NCBI GenBank assembly: GCA_019671005.1
Contig: CM033745.1
Coordinates: 45,565,241 to 45,629,240, forward strand
Source of the DNA: Hibiscus mutabilis
Taxonomy: Eukaryota > Streptophyta > Magnoliopsida > Malvales > Malvaceae
DNA length: 64,000 nucleotides
Direction: 5' to 3'
The position numbers and the translations under genes are program-made. Each line of letters opens with the position of its first letter. Position 1 is the first letter of the stretch. Positions 43,943 through 55,573 of this stretch are shown one piece after another. The notes under the pieces are model-generated. The model did not search any database. It was not told the origin of the DNA and saw nothing but the letters and a program-made list of their open reading frames with translations.

Positions 43943-44937
43943 AATGTTTATGTGTTGGCCATATCTTATTACGTTCAATTTTAATATATGGATGCGTCTG
44001 GTAAATTTTTGATACTATAATTTTTTTATTTACAACCGCTAATGTCACAATTTTTAAACAATGGATGTCTATTTCTAAAAATTTTCAACCAAATCATCAA
44101 TTGAAAACATTAGGATAACAGGTACTAATTTTAGTTTAGCATGATAAGGTCGAAATTGTATACACAAACGTTTGCTACTCGTCCTAGGTTTCACGTGCTT
44201 CGAAAGACCCATGATATAATAATTCCTCGTTGACAAGCAGTTTGCAAATTAATAATATGAAGAATAAATTTGTAAATATGAAAATTATATATAAAGATTT
44301 TGTTTACTTTGTTATATGTTGTGTTCTAAAATTTGAAAATATTAATATAAAACAATTTGAAGTATGTTTAAGGGAATAAATAATTTTTATAAATATGTTG
44401 TTCTTATGAAGGAATATTAATTAGGAATAAGAATTTCTATTTTTACAAAAATTAGGGTATAAGGAAATTTGAAGTGAAAACATGTCAAATTACTTTAAGT
44501 AACACTACTTTATTCACTTTATAAACTAACCAATCGAATCTTACAAACAAGGAATTGGTATATCTGAATTATCATGGTTTTCTTAAAAGGGTTTAGGTTA
44601 AGGTTAAGGTTTATGATTTAGGATGTAAGTGCTTCTAGGGTTTAGGTTTTCAAAAATATGCCAGTGTTCGGTTAGCATTGGTCACCTCAAATACTCTGTT
44701 TGGTGAGTTAATAGTTTATGAGATTAAATTTAATAGCTTTAAGGTTTTCTTGGTTTAAGATTTTGGTATTCTTTGCTATTGGTTTAGGGTTTATGGTGTT
44801 GTCTACGGATATAGTCTATGCAAAGAAATATTTTGTGTATGCAAACTATGGCACATTTGTAACATTTATGGCACATTTAATTTTTTTCCTTATCAAATGG
44901 AAGTTTCAGCCAGTAACCAAAAACATATGACACTATT
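43943..44937. other. non-coding part of the mosaic, after the E2-like sequence
   Basis: 43950-44000 (TTATGTGTTGGCCATATCTT, TTCAATTTTAATATATGGAT) matches 53530-53585 after the second E2 fragment, so the downstream flank was copied together with the gene. 44580-44660 is rich in TTTAGG/GGTTTA words. The short ORF 44718-44930 (KYFVYANYGTFVTFMAHL) is not recognisable. Confidence 0.6.
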
Positions 44938-46369
44938 GGGAACATTCTCCTTTTGAAATGTGAGTAAATGAGTTAAGAACATTGGTTTTTGAGATCTTTA
45001 ATAGATGATCAGTACTAGTACAATTAAATTCCAAGTGAAAATTTGAAAGAAGTGGTACATTGTAGGTTGGGGGCTCTACAATAACATGAAATCGGTTTCA
45101 TACGGTTTATAGAGTTTCTCTACTGACATTGAAAAGACTCGTCTTTTGAAAATTTGAATCCCTTCCAACCCAGAAAAGTAAAAAATGTAAGTAAAGAAAT
45201 GTTTGTTCTTAGTTTTGAAACTACTATTTTAAGATTTGGTACTGCTATTAGCTAAGACCAATTGAAAACTTAAGAGTATCCAGTAGCATTATGGGTTTTA
45301 TAATTCCAGACGAAACAATAGCTTATTGGTTGGTAATCTTTTCAACCGATAGGGTTGATATATGAACAACCACATTTTCCCTGTAGTTTATGTTGTTGTG
45401 AATAAAATAAAGAATGAGACAAATAATAACAAATAAAAAGAACAAATGAACATAGTGATGAGAGAAAGAGGGAGATTTATATTTATTCTCAATATAGACT
45501 TTAATGCAATGCCTTCATCAAAGCATCTATTTATAGTCATAAGAAGTACACAATACATTAAACTAAAATTAATGAACATAATATTCATAATGATAAAGTA
45601 AATCAAATCTCCTTGATAAAGTTCATAACATGATAGACTTCTATATAGATAAATATTCATAAAACATACAGAGAAGTTGGTAACCTTTTCCTCCAATTAA
45701 TATTATATTTCTCCAACCAAACACTGCAATCTTATGTTCTACCAAATAAACCAAATAAGAGTTGCGACATTTATGATCGTAGTATGCAAACTATGACACT
45801 TTTATAAAAGTTACGGTATGTTTAATTTTTTTTACTGATGCGGGTTTCGCTACATGTAAAGGAAAACTTAAACCAAAATCATTACAAATACATGTTACAT
45901 TTTATGTTAATAGGGAAAATGACCAAAGTACATCACACATCAACATCTTTAAGAATCCGTTCTACATTGGTCGCCTTCCCAAGTAGAACCAACAGCAACA
46001 AACAACAATAGTTTGGGAAATCTTTTTCGAAATTCTTTGAAAATACTTTATCTGTTGTTGTGCATGACCAAACTAATGACTAATCATAACCTTTCAAATA
46101 CAATTGTTTGTCAAAATGAGAAACCTAAAAACAACACTTTTCCCGGATCTATTAATTATGACTAAGAAATTCTATTTTGACAACATCTAAGGTATAAGAA
46201 AATCTGAAGTGAAAAACTTCTCTAGTTACAATACTTGATTCACTTTTTCCACTAAGCAATCAAATTAAAAAATAGGTTTTGCTATATATGTGAAGTGTTT
46301 GGACGAAATAAGCCTTGATTTGTTTGAATCCTTTTTACAAAATAATTTTAAAAGGGGAAAATTCTTCAT
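44938..46369. repeat. dispersed mosaic repeat, third copy
   Basis: 44950-45390 repeats 36960-37395, 45430-45775 repeats 37440-37731 plus its unoccupied junction, and 45980-46145 repeats 42255-42420. From 46150 the sequence (TTAATTATGACTAAGAAATT, TAAGAAAATCTGAAGTGAAA) instead resembles 44410-44485. No gene is visible. Confidence 0.7.
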
Positions 46370-46423
46370 GATATATATATGTATATGTATGTATGTATGT
46401 ATATGTATGTATGTATGTATATG
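46370..46423 (+). repeat. (TATG)n / (GTAT)n microsatellite
   Basis: ATATATATGTATATGTATG followed by two runs of GTAT units, ending ATATGGGG. Confidence 0.9.
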
Positions 46424-47761
46424 GGGGGACGGTCAGTTTCCAACACAGATCAATAGTTTCGCCAGTGCGACCTGCGTTCGCCTTCGTCTTATGATTGCGC
46501 AATCTTCGCAACTCCGACTTGCATTATCCGCCTCCCTATGTAATTCCAAAACAACAAACAATAGTATTTGAAAAATCTTGAGACAAAGGTTTTTCAAATA
46601 CTATGTCTATTGTTGTTCATCCCTAGAAATGGCTAATCATAGCCTTTCAAATACCATTTTTTGCCGATAAGAAAAACCAAAAAATGATCAACACTCCTCT
46701 AGGATCTATAAAATGAAGTCCATGCACAGTAGTCATTGCTAGCAGAGAAAAAACATAAACCACACATAATTCTATAGAGACGAAAACTAGGAAGAAAAGA
46801 ATTGTTGATTAGGATATGAAACTATGACCTATTTATAATAGAACAAGGAATATCACACCCAGGTTTTAGGATTTGTTTATAATCACGGGCATATGGTCCT
46901 ACTTTTACAGTTCCTATATGTAAACCTATTTCGGTACTCTAAAAAATATTTTGAACCAATGTTCATGATATTTAAATCATGAATCCATAAAGTATAGTTC
47001 AAATTTTTGGGTTGGTATGCTTGGTTTCGAACTTCCTGATCTCGTTTAGAAACCTCTTACTCAAAATTATAAGCACATTATTCTTCCCAATGCAACATGT
47101 GAAAAGACCTATCTTCTGATAACGTATCGGAATGGATTACAGTTATTCCAAACTGACAGTGGAAAGACCCTTTTATATTGGGAAAATGCATCTTCTAAAA
47201 TTTGTAATCCATTGAAAAACCAATATTAATTAGACACGCCCATTTTCAAACACGCCAAAACACTTTATGGCACATTTAATATTACTACGAAAAAATAGTT
47301 CCGAGCAGTAAGCACAAATTGTAACTAGTTTCGAACCTATAAACATGGCGAAACATAAACTAAAATTGTTAGTAAAACATATAATATTTTAGATTTCATG
47401 TGATAACGTTAGATACTCATCATATTATTATACTCTATTTATATCCCAATTATTCCTTTAGCACACGTTTTACTTGTTCATTCTCACAAACATTACAATT
47501 GTTAACATATTATTTACTTCATAAGATTTTATATTTACCCCAATAATTTTTATATGGTGATATTTGTGTTCATTTTAGTTCATATTGTAAGAGTAACTAC
47601 TATGTTGTAATTTAGGGGTTTTGCTGTTTATGAGATTAATTTCCAAATTCTTTAATGTTTTTGTTCTTTAGGATTAAGTTCTTATTGTTAGTGGTTTAGG
47701 GTATAGGAAATAGGGTGTAGTTTATGTTAATTACTTTATTAGATGAATTTTTATGCCTTAA
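46424..47761. other. mosaic repeat, fourth copy, rearranged
   Basis: 46430-46530 is a locally unique, GC-richer patch. 46555-46860 resembles 42260-42600, 46980-47210 resembles 42650-42800 and 54180-54370, and 47290-47640 resembles 54450-54850 (CGTTTTACTTGTTCATTCTC, GGTGATATTTGTGTTCATTT). 47620-47720 is rich in TTTAGGG-like words. No gene is visible. Confidence 0.6.
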
Positions 47762-48396
47762 TGTTAGTTCTAAGGTCTTTAAAGTTGATTTTGATGCATT
47801 TTCACTAGATTTCGTGCCTTCGATATCGGTACCGCCCATATCGTACTGATACGGCCTTCAACTAGTACCGATACAGCTTACACCCTGATGGTACGTACAG
47901 TCAAAAAGTGATTGTTTTGTCTCCTTTTTGCATGTCTTGTATGCTTATGATTCATATTTCATAAATGGCATGTTTAAATTGAATTTCTTGGTTTATTTGC
48001 TTTATTTATTTAAAATTCAATGTTTTTTCTCTTGAATTGTTGGACTAATAATTTATTTGATGCTTAAGTAAGAGGGAGTCATTTTAAATTTCTTTTCATG
48101 TTAATTTTTTTGGTCTCTTTTCTCCATATGTTATTTTACACCAACAATTGATAGGAAATATCAATTGATACTAATTTTTCCAACAATTGGTGTTTTGAAC
48201 TTAATGTGATTTCAATCTTAGTTTTGAAATATTTTTATATAACAAAAGGGGAGAGATGGTTGAAAAATTCAATTTTAAAAAGAAAAGGGGGAGTTTTAAA
48301 TATTTTCAAAATATACAAAATATATTATCTTTTTTTTAATATTTTCCTAAGGGGGAGTTTTCACAAAAATAAGTTTTCAAGTAGTTTCGTTATATC

Positions 48397-48409
48397 AAAA
48401 AGGGGAGAT
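48397..48409 (+). other. polypurine tract before first LTR of gag-only copia
   Basis: CAAAAAGGGGAGA-T abuts TGATAAACCT. The equivalent tract is at 52044-52057. Its presence to the left of the first LTR is what shows internal DNA there. Confidence 0.65.
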
Positions 48410-49427
48410 TGATAAACCTATTTGATTTTGATATAACTTATAGAAAAATGTTTTTGAACTTAAACTAATTTGCAAAAATATCTCAAAGTCCATAAACTTG
48501 GAAAATATGTTTGAAATGTTTGCAAAGGGGTTTGACATGTTTTGAATGTTTTTAAATAGCCAAAGTGTCAACAACAGATCTTGTGTATCGATATGGTTTT
48601 ACCCGTTCTGATACCTATAGTGCTCGTACCGATATGGTTTTTAAGAGTACCGATACAATTTTCAACCCCATGTTTTCCAAATTCCAGTAGCCAATTTTTG
48701 TACTGATACAGGCCTAGCCGTACTGATACGAAAGGGTTCTTACTAATACCATGTATTACGTATTGATACCCCTATCTAATAAATGCTCCAACAACTGTTT
48801 CTGTTTAAGGCAGGTACCGATACCGAAGCCTCATGTACCGATACACCCTGTTCTAGAACTACATTTATGGTTGGAATTTATGTCCCAATGGCTCTTAACA
48901 AACCTCAATGGCTAGTAACGGCCATGAAGTTGTTAGAGGGTTTAAAAGACCACTCCAAGCATCTATGGAAGAACAACGACATATTGCCAACATTCATGTA
49001 TTGAGAAATTGTTTTTGAGCTTAAATTGTCATATTCCTTATAGAAAACACTAGTGAGCCAAATTGTCACATTTGCTCAAGTGTTTAGGATTTGGTGAGTG
49101 AGCTTAATTATGCAAACATTGTACCTTAGAGGGTTTTCTAGTTTGCTATTATTGTTCTCTTTTAAAAGGAGGGTTTGCTCAAAGCTTTGGGATATAAGCT
49201 TTGAGTGTGTAAAGGTTTCCTCTTGAGCCTAGAAAAGGGAAGAAATTCTTAGTGAATTTGGGAAAATCCTTAGTGGGAAACTAAGGTAGTGGATATAGAT
49301 CTTAGTTAGAAGCTTGAACCACTATAAATCCTTGTGTCCAATTTTTAATTTCTATTGCTTCCACCTCAATCACCTTAAAACCAATTCACCCCCTCTTGGC
49401 TACTTGGTTAATCGTGTGAGCCTTCCA
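48410..49427 (+). repeat. first LTR of gag-only copia (1018 bp)
   Basis: TGATAAACCTATTTG...GAGCCTTCCA. Contains many TACCGATAC / TACTGATAC words (48590-48840). Followed by a Met-tRNA primer site, so the right edge is firm. Confidence 0.75.
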
Positions 49428-49432
49428 ATAAT

Positions 49433-49444
49433 TGGTATCAGAGC
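49433..49444 (+). other. primer-binding site of gag-only copia
   Basis: TGGTATCAGAGC five bases after the LTR end. Confidence 0.88.
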
Positions 49445-49519
49445 TTTATCTCCACGACGGATTAACATCCTAGAGTCGATCCTTGAGGTTCTTTACATTT
49501 CTACACTAACCAGAGTTAA

Positions 49520-50260
49520 TGGCGCAATCCACCGATAGGCCATCTTTCTTTGACAGGACCAACTATGCCTATTGGAAGAATAGAATGATATACTTCATGA
49601 AAGCCAAAGATTATCATCTTTTAGACATTCTTCAAAAAAGCAAGGCATAATGGAGTGTGGATGATCGTAAGAAGATGGATCTAAGCGTGAAGGTATTGCA
49701 CATTATCTTTTGTGTACTTGGCCCGGATGAATATACCAAAGTATCTTCTTGTAAGAGTGCCAAGGAGATTTGGGACAAGCTTGAAGTTACTCATGAAGGA
49801 ACCAATAAAATGAAGGAGACCAAAATTGGTTTTCTCAACCTTGAGTATGAGAAATTCAAAATGGAACAGGATGAAAACATCACCAAGATATTCGATAGAT
49901 ACTCCGTCATCGTCAATAAACTTAAAGGTTATAGAGAAATCATTCTAGAAGACAAGGTTGTTAGAAAGCTTATCTATTCTCTTCCTAAGTCATGGGACTC
50001 AAAGAAGACTTCCATCATCGAAGCCAAGGATCTCAAGACATTGAATTTTGATGCTCTTTTGGGGTCTTTTCTCACTCATGAAATCATGAAGAAAAGAAGA
50101 GAAGAGGAAAAGAAGAAGGGGAAGAAAAAGATAACCGAGCAAGGCATTGACGTGAATGTTGTTGCTCTTAAATCCTCCTCAAGCCAACAATAAGAATATA
50201 GTGAAGAGAATAGTGTAGATGAAGAAGAAGAGATGGTCAAGCTCATCAAGAAATTTGTCT
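49520..50260 (+). pseudogene. copia gag (UBN2-type)
   Basis: ATG at 49520 starts MAQSTDRPSFFDRTNYAYWK, RMIYFMKAKDYHLLDILQKS, then one stop (TAA at 49648) interrupts before WSVDDRKKMDLSVKVLHIIF. The stretch 49657-50193 is open for 178 residues: SAKEIWDKLEVTHEGTNKMK, IGFLNLEYEKFKMEQDENIT, LIYSLPKSWDSKKTSIIEAK and a Lys/Glu-rich basic tail. The order matches the UBN2 gag domain of Ty1/copia. A single stop in the N-terminal third makes it one of the least damaged genes here. Acidic/aromatic text with CFMA (~50460) follows in another frame. Confidence 0.85.
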
Positions 50261-52057
50261 AATTCATGAAATAACATAAGGAAGAATTAAGTCATGAATC
50301 GAGGATGAAAAGGAATAATCCCATCATATGGTTTGACTACAAAAAGCCGACGTACACCAAGTATGATTTCCCTCATTTCAACAAGAAAATAATAAAGGAA
50401 AAAGGCATATGTGGCTACATGGAGTGATGAAGAGGACTCCACGGGTAATGAAGTAGCTCACCTATGCTTCATGGCTATCCAAGATGAAGAGGTAACTTCT
50501 AACTCGTCAAATTTAAATTCCTATACCTTTGATGAGTTATAAGATGTCTACGACGATTTAGTTTTGGAGTTTAAAGCTTCATTTTTGAAAAATAATAAAT
50601 TGATTTCAAAATTAAAAATAAAAAATAATTTGCTTTCCAAAACTAATTTATAACTTGAAGTAAGATGTGAAAACTTTGCGAAAAAGATTTTTATTTGCAA
50701 AACTTGATTTCAAAAGTTCAAAAAGAAAAAGATTTGATTTACAAAAGCCTTGAAAAGAAAAATGGAGAATGCTCCAATTTTTTTTTGTAAAATCAAACTT
50801 TTATCAAAAACAATCTAGTTCCCCTAGAATTTTCAAAGGTAAAATTGTTAAGGACATTTGGGTCCCTAAGGGACTAATTTGTTCAAAGAAAAAGGATGAA
50901 ATTGAAAAATGGATTCCAAAGGGACTAAAGTATTTGGGACTAATGCCATTGGATCCAAAGCAATTTGGATACAAAAAATCACTTGATTGTCTTTTGTAGG
51001 TGTACTTTAGCAATTGATGGTCAAAGTCAAATCTTGGAAGCTCTTAACACACAAAGGAGGAAGGACACTTGGAGAAGGAAGGCTTAACATCCTACCTTGG
51101 TTCAAGTGGTAAAAATTTATTTTCATGCAATTGCTTAATCATGGTATCCTTGTCTAATTTTGATGTTGATCTAAGCATGATTGTATGACTCCATGTTGTG
51201 CATAATTACATATGTTTGGGGAGTCTCAAATTGCATGAGTTACATGTTTTTGGCCTCTATGCTTGATTTTTATGTTTTTGGCCTTAAACTTGTAATGCTT
51301 GACTGAATTTGGTGAAATTCATGCTCTTTTATGCTTAAATGTGTCATCTTGAGAAGCATGTTGTTGTTTTGTGGCAAAAATGATCAAAATGCATATCTAA
51401 GACTTTGTATGAACTTTTAGTTAATTTGTAAGGTCTTTAAAGTAGATTTTGCTTTATTTTCACCAGATTTTGTGTCTTCGATACCAGTACCACCCACATC
51501 ATCTTGATCTGACTTACACCACCATAGTGCACTTTAAAAATAAAAAAAGGGATTGTTTTGTCTCCTTTTTGCATATCTTGTATGCTTATGATTCATATTT
51601 CATAAATGGCATGTTTAAATTGAATTTCTTGGTTTATTTGTTTTATTTATTTTAAATTCAATATTTTTTCTCTTGAATTGTTTGACTAACAATTTATTTG
51701 ATGCTTGAGTAAGAGGAAGACATTTTAAAATTCTTTTCATGTTAAATTTTGTTTTGGTCTCTTTTCTCCATATGTTATTCTACACCAACAATTAATAGGA
51801 AATATCAATTGGTACTAATTTTTCCAGCAATTAGTATTTTGAACTTAATGTGATTTTAAACTTAGTTTTGAAATATTTTTGATATAACAAGAAAGGGGAG
51901 AGGGTTGAAAAATTCAATTTCAAAAAGAAAAATAGGGAGTTTTAAATATTTTCAAAATATACAAAATATATTATCTTTTTAAAAAAGTATTTTCCTAAGA
52001 GGGAGTTTTCACAAAAATAATTTTTTAAGTGGTTTCGTTATATCAAAAAAGGGAGAT
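50261..52057 (+). other. internal remnant between copia gag and second LTR
   Basis: 50420-50560 still reads like the gag tail (ATWSDEDS-type, HLCFMAIQDEE) and 50840-50998 contains KDIWVPKGL and WIPKGLKYLGL, text usually found just upstream of protease in such elements. After ~51000 no protein is recognisable: the pol domains are deleted. 51416-52057 is the 3' internal end duplicated at 47762-48409. Confidence 0.6.
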
Positions 52058-53061
52058 TGATAAACCTATTTGATTTTGATATAACTTATAGAAAAATATT
52101 TATGGACTTAAACTAATTTACAAAAATATCTTAAAGTCCATAAACTTAAAAAATATGTTTAAAATGTTTTCAAAAGGGTTTTTGAAATGTTTTAAATGTT
52201 TTAAATAGCCACAGTGTCAAAAATAGGCCTTGTGTATCGGTACAGTTTGACCCATATCCATACAGTTTTTAAGAGTACCGATACATTTTTTTCATCCCCA
52301 AGTTTTCCAAATTCTAGTAGCCAATTTTCGTATCAATAGAGGCCTAGCCGTATCATTACGATAGGTTTCATACATATATCATGTATCGCGTACCAATACC
52401 CTTGTGTAATAAATGCTCCAACGACTCTTTTTGTTTAAGGCAAGTACCGAAACCGAAGCCTCGTGTGTCAATACGCTCTGCTCTAGAATTGCATTTATGG
52501 TTGGAATTTATGTCTCCAATGGCTCTTAACAAACCCCAACGGCTAGTAACGACCATGAAGTTGTTAGAGGGTTTAAAAGATCACTTCAAGCATCCATGGA
52601 AGAACAAGAAACATATTCCTAACATTCATGTATTGAGAAATTGTTTTTGAGCTTAAATTGTCATATTCCTTGTAGACAACACTAGTGAGTCAAATTGTCA
52701 CATTTGCTCAAGTGTTTAGGATTTGGGTGAGTGAGCTTAATTGTACAAACATTGTACCTTTGAGGGTTTTCTAGATTGCAATTATTTGTTCTCTTGTAAA
52801 AAAAGGGTTTTCTCAAAGCTTTGGGGTATAAACTTTGAGTGTGCAAAGATTTCCTCTTGATCCTAGAAAAAGGGAAGAAATTCTTAGTGAATTTGGGAAA
52901 ATACTTAGTGGGAAGCTAATTAGTGGATGTAGAGCTTAGTTAGAAGCTTGAACCATTATAAATCCTTGTGACTAACTTTTAGTTTCTATTGCTTCCACCT
53001 CTATCACCTTAAAACCAATTCACTCCCCTCTTGGCTACTCGGTTGATCGTACGAGCCTCCA
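52058..53061 (+). repeat. second LTR of gag-only copia (1004 bp)
   Basis: TGATAAACCTATTTG...GAGCCTCCA, aligning with 48410-49427 over its whole length; purine tract GGGAGAT precedes it. Confidence 0.75.
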
Positions 53062-53430
53062 AACATTTATGGTTATTGGTTTACAAGATTAATTTGTATG
53101 GTTTAAGGTTTAGTGTTTAGCTTATTGTATGAGATTAATTTCAAGCATTATATATTTTATATTCTACAATCTTTATATTCTACAATCTATATATAATATA
53201 CCATACATTATGATATTATTATTAATATAGTCTATGCTATATGTCTCCAATGGTCTTTACTCTATTATACTGATATCATGATACGTGAATAAGTCATGTG
53301 TAACATGATGATATTTTCTTAGGGTTATAGAATTATAGCCTATAGGTTTGGGAGTTTAGTGATTAAATTGAATCACATGTATTTTTCATTTATGCAGTTA
53401 GGTCTAATAAAGTAAAGATGGTGTAATTGT
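53062..53430. repeat. ~360-bp direct repeat, left copy
   Basis: GGTTTAAGGTTTAGTGTTTA, TTCTACAATCTATATATAAT, TATGTCTCCAATGGTCTTTA and AATCACATGTATTTTTCATT recur in order at 55030-55385. Confidence 0.8.
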
Positions 53431-53523
53431 TGTTGACCCAGATGATCCTCACCCGGATTGTGAGGTTGTTGCTCTGATTTACAGGATGAATTTGCAAAGT
53501 ATGTGAGGAAGATTATGGGTTGA
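53431..53523 (+). pseudogene. second E2-like fragment (C-terminal tail only)
   Basis: Translation gives VVDPDDPHPDCEVVALIYRM and, after a ~10-base deletion that shifts frame, FAKYVRKIMG and a TGA at 53521. It matches the last ~35 codons of the sequence at 43259-43942, including downstream non-coding DNA. DPDDP is closer to the DPNPDDP of canonical E2 enzymes than the first copy's SNIDVPHP, so the two copies decayed independently from a more normal E2. The catalytic core is absent. Confidence 0.6.
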
Positions 53524-55029
53524 AATATCTATGTATTGGTCATATCTTCTTATGTTCAATTTTTAATATATGAATGTGTCTGCTAAAATTTCGATACTAT
53601 AACTTAGAATTTGAAGCCGTTAATGTCACAATTTCCTTTCATATGTTTAGGATATAACCTACCATTTGCGAGCTGAATGACATTTTCATATATTATAATT
53701 CAAAAGATGCAAGATGGGAGCAATAACTATGGCCTATTTATGGCATGTTCACAAAATTTCCCTTAATTAGTGTTCTTATGAATGACTATTAATTATGAAT
53801 AAGAAATTCTTTTTTGCCGAATCCTCATGGTTTTCCTGATTTAGGATTTAGGATGTAGGTGGTTATAGGGTTTAGGTTTCATGATAAATAAATTGAAAAT
53901 TGTTAAAGTATAGTTCACTTTTTCAGGTTGGTAGGCTTCATTTCGGACTTTCTAAACACGTTTCAGAACTGCTTACTCATAATTCTCTACACACTGTTCT
54001 GCCCAATGCAACAATTGAAAAGACTTGTCTTTTATAACATTTAGGCCACATTTACTTTTTTACGGTGATATGGTCCTACTTTTACAGTTCATACATTTAA
54101 ACATGTTTCGGTAATCCTTAAAATATTTTGGAACAATGTTCATGATAAATAAATTGAATATTGTTAAAGTATAGTGTAAATTGTCGGTTGGTAGTCTAGT
54201 ATCGAAATTTAATAACTGGTTTTGGAACTATTTATTAAGACTTATCCGATAACTGTTTTGCCCAATACAACAATTGAAAAGACATATCTGGAGCTGTCGT
54301 ATCTGAACGGGTTACAGAGATTCAAAACCGACAGTGAAAAGACTCTTTCATATTGGGAACATGCGTCTGAAGATAAATTCAATTTTTTTCCAACACGCGA
54401 AAATACTTTTTAACGTGTTCTTTTAGTACCAGTTGGTAATGTAATGGATTACATTTATGGCTAATTTAATATTATAACAGAAAAGACAATTCTGCGTGGG
54501 AACCACAAATTGTAACTAGTTTCTAACCAATGAAAATGGGTTTCAATCTGTATCTTGTGAAACAAAAATTGAAATATTTAGTAAAACATGTAATATTTTA
54601 GATTTCACGTGAAACGTGCAACACTGTATATGCAAACATTCAATACTCAACTTATTATATTACTCTATTTAAAACCCAATTATTCCTTAAGTAGACGTTT
54701 TACTTGTTCATTTTCACAAATATTACCATTCTTTACATATTATTTACTTCCTACGATTTAATATTTACCCTAATGATTTTAATATGGTGATATTTGTGTT
54801 CATTTTAGTTCATAAACTTGTAATAGTTTAGGTTTTTTGGTTTATGACAATAATTGTTTTCTGTTTAATATTTTGTGGTTTAGGATGTATCTCTTATTGT
54901 TAGAGGTTTAGGGTTTTTTGTGTAGTTTACGTTAATTTCTTTATGAGATGTATTTTATGGGTTTAGGGTTTATGATTTATGATTTATGGCTTAATATTAT
55001 CATATTTAGGGTTTATGGTGTAATTTATG
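53524..55029. other. mosaic repeat, fifth copy
   Basis: 53530-53600 follows the E2 fragment as 43950-44000 follows the first. 53920-54030 and 54180-54400 resemble 46980-47210, and 54450-54850 resembles 47300-47600. 54820-55010 is rich in TTTAGGGTTTATGG-like words. The ORF 54222-54413 is not recognisable. Confidence 0.65.
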
Positions 55030-55385
55030 GTTAGTGCTTTATGAGAATAATTTGTGTGGTTTAAGGTTTAGTGTTTAACTAAGTGTATAAGATTAATTTC
55101 AAGCATTATATAGTCTATATTCTACAATCTATATATAATATACCATACGTTATGATATTATTATTAGTTTAGTCTATGGTATATGTCTCTAATGGTCTTT
55201 ACTCTATTATACTAATACCGTGATACATGAATAAGTCGTGTGTTACGTGCTGCTATTTTTTAGGGGTTATAGGGCCTATAGGTTTATGTCACTAGTAAGG
55301 TGTACGAATTTAGGGATGAAATTGAATCACATGTATTTTTCATTTATATAATTAGGTCTAATAAAGTAAATATGGTGTAATTTTT
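55030..55385. repeat. ~360-bp direct repeat, right copy
   Basis: Matches 53062-53430; after TAAATATGGTGTAATTTTTG it continues into CATTATAGTCCATAAAATTA instead of the E2 tail. Confidence 0.8.
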
Positions 55386-55573
55386 GTTCATTATAGTCCA
55401 TAAAATTATAATTTTATCCAAAATTGACTCATATTTATTTATAACTTTTGTAATTTAGTCCAAAGCCTTCAATTTCATTAATTTAGTTCAAACAATACAA
55501 ATTATAAGTCCATATAATTATTCTAAAACTATAGCTCCAATTTCAATAGTAACATAAATTTGGAATCTATAGA
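55386..55573. other. AT-rich spacer before LTR F
   Basis: No gene seen. Short and AT-rich. Confidence 0.5.

Larger units (their letters stand above)
47762..53061 (+). mobile_element. gag-only Ty1/copia element with a shared LTR (SIRE-like, tentative)
   Basis: Order is internal 3' remnant (47762-48409), LTR (48410-49427), primer site, gag, internal 3' region, LTR (52058-53061). The 47762-48409 piece is a copy of the sequence just before the second LTR (~51416-52057), so the first LTR has internal DNA on both sides, as in a tandem pair sharing an LTR. No integrase, RT or RNase H is present. No duplication flanks the visible ends, as expected if the left element was truncated. Confidence 0.7.

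Noticed and set aside
47762..49427. Reading the copia LTR as 1.67 kb starting at 47762
   Set aside because: A polypurine tract immediately before TGATAAACC in both copies indicates a ~1.0-kb LTR starting at 48410, with internal sequence duplicated to its left.
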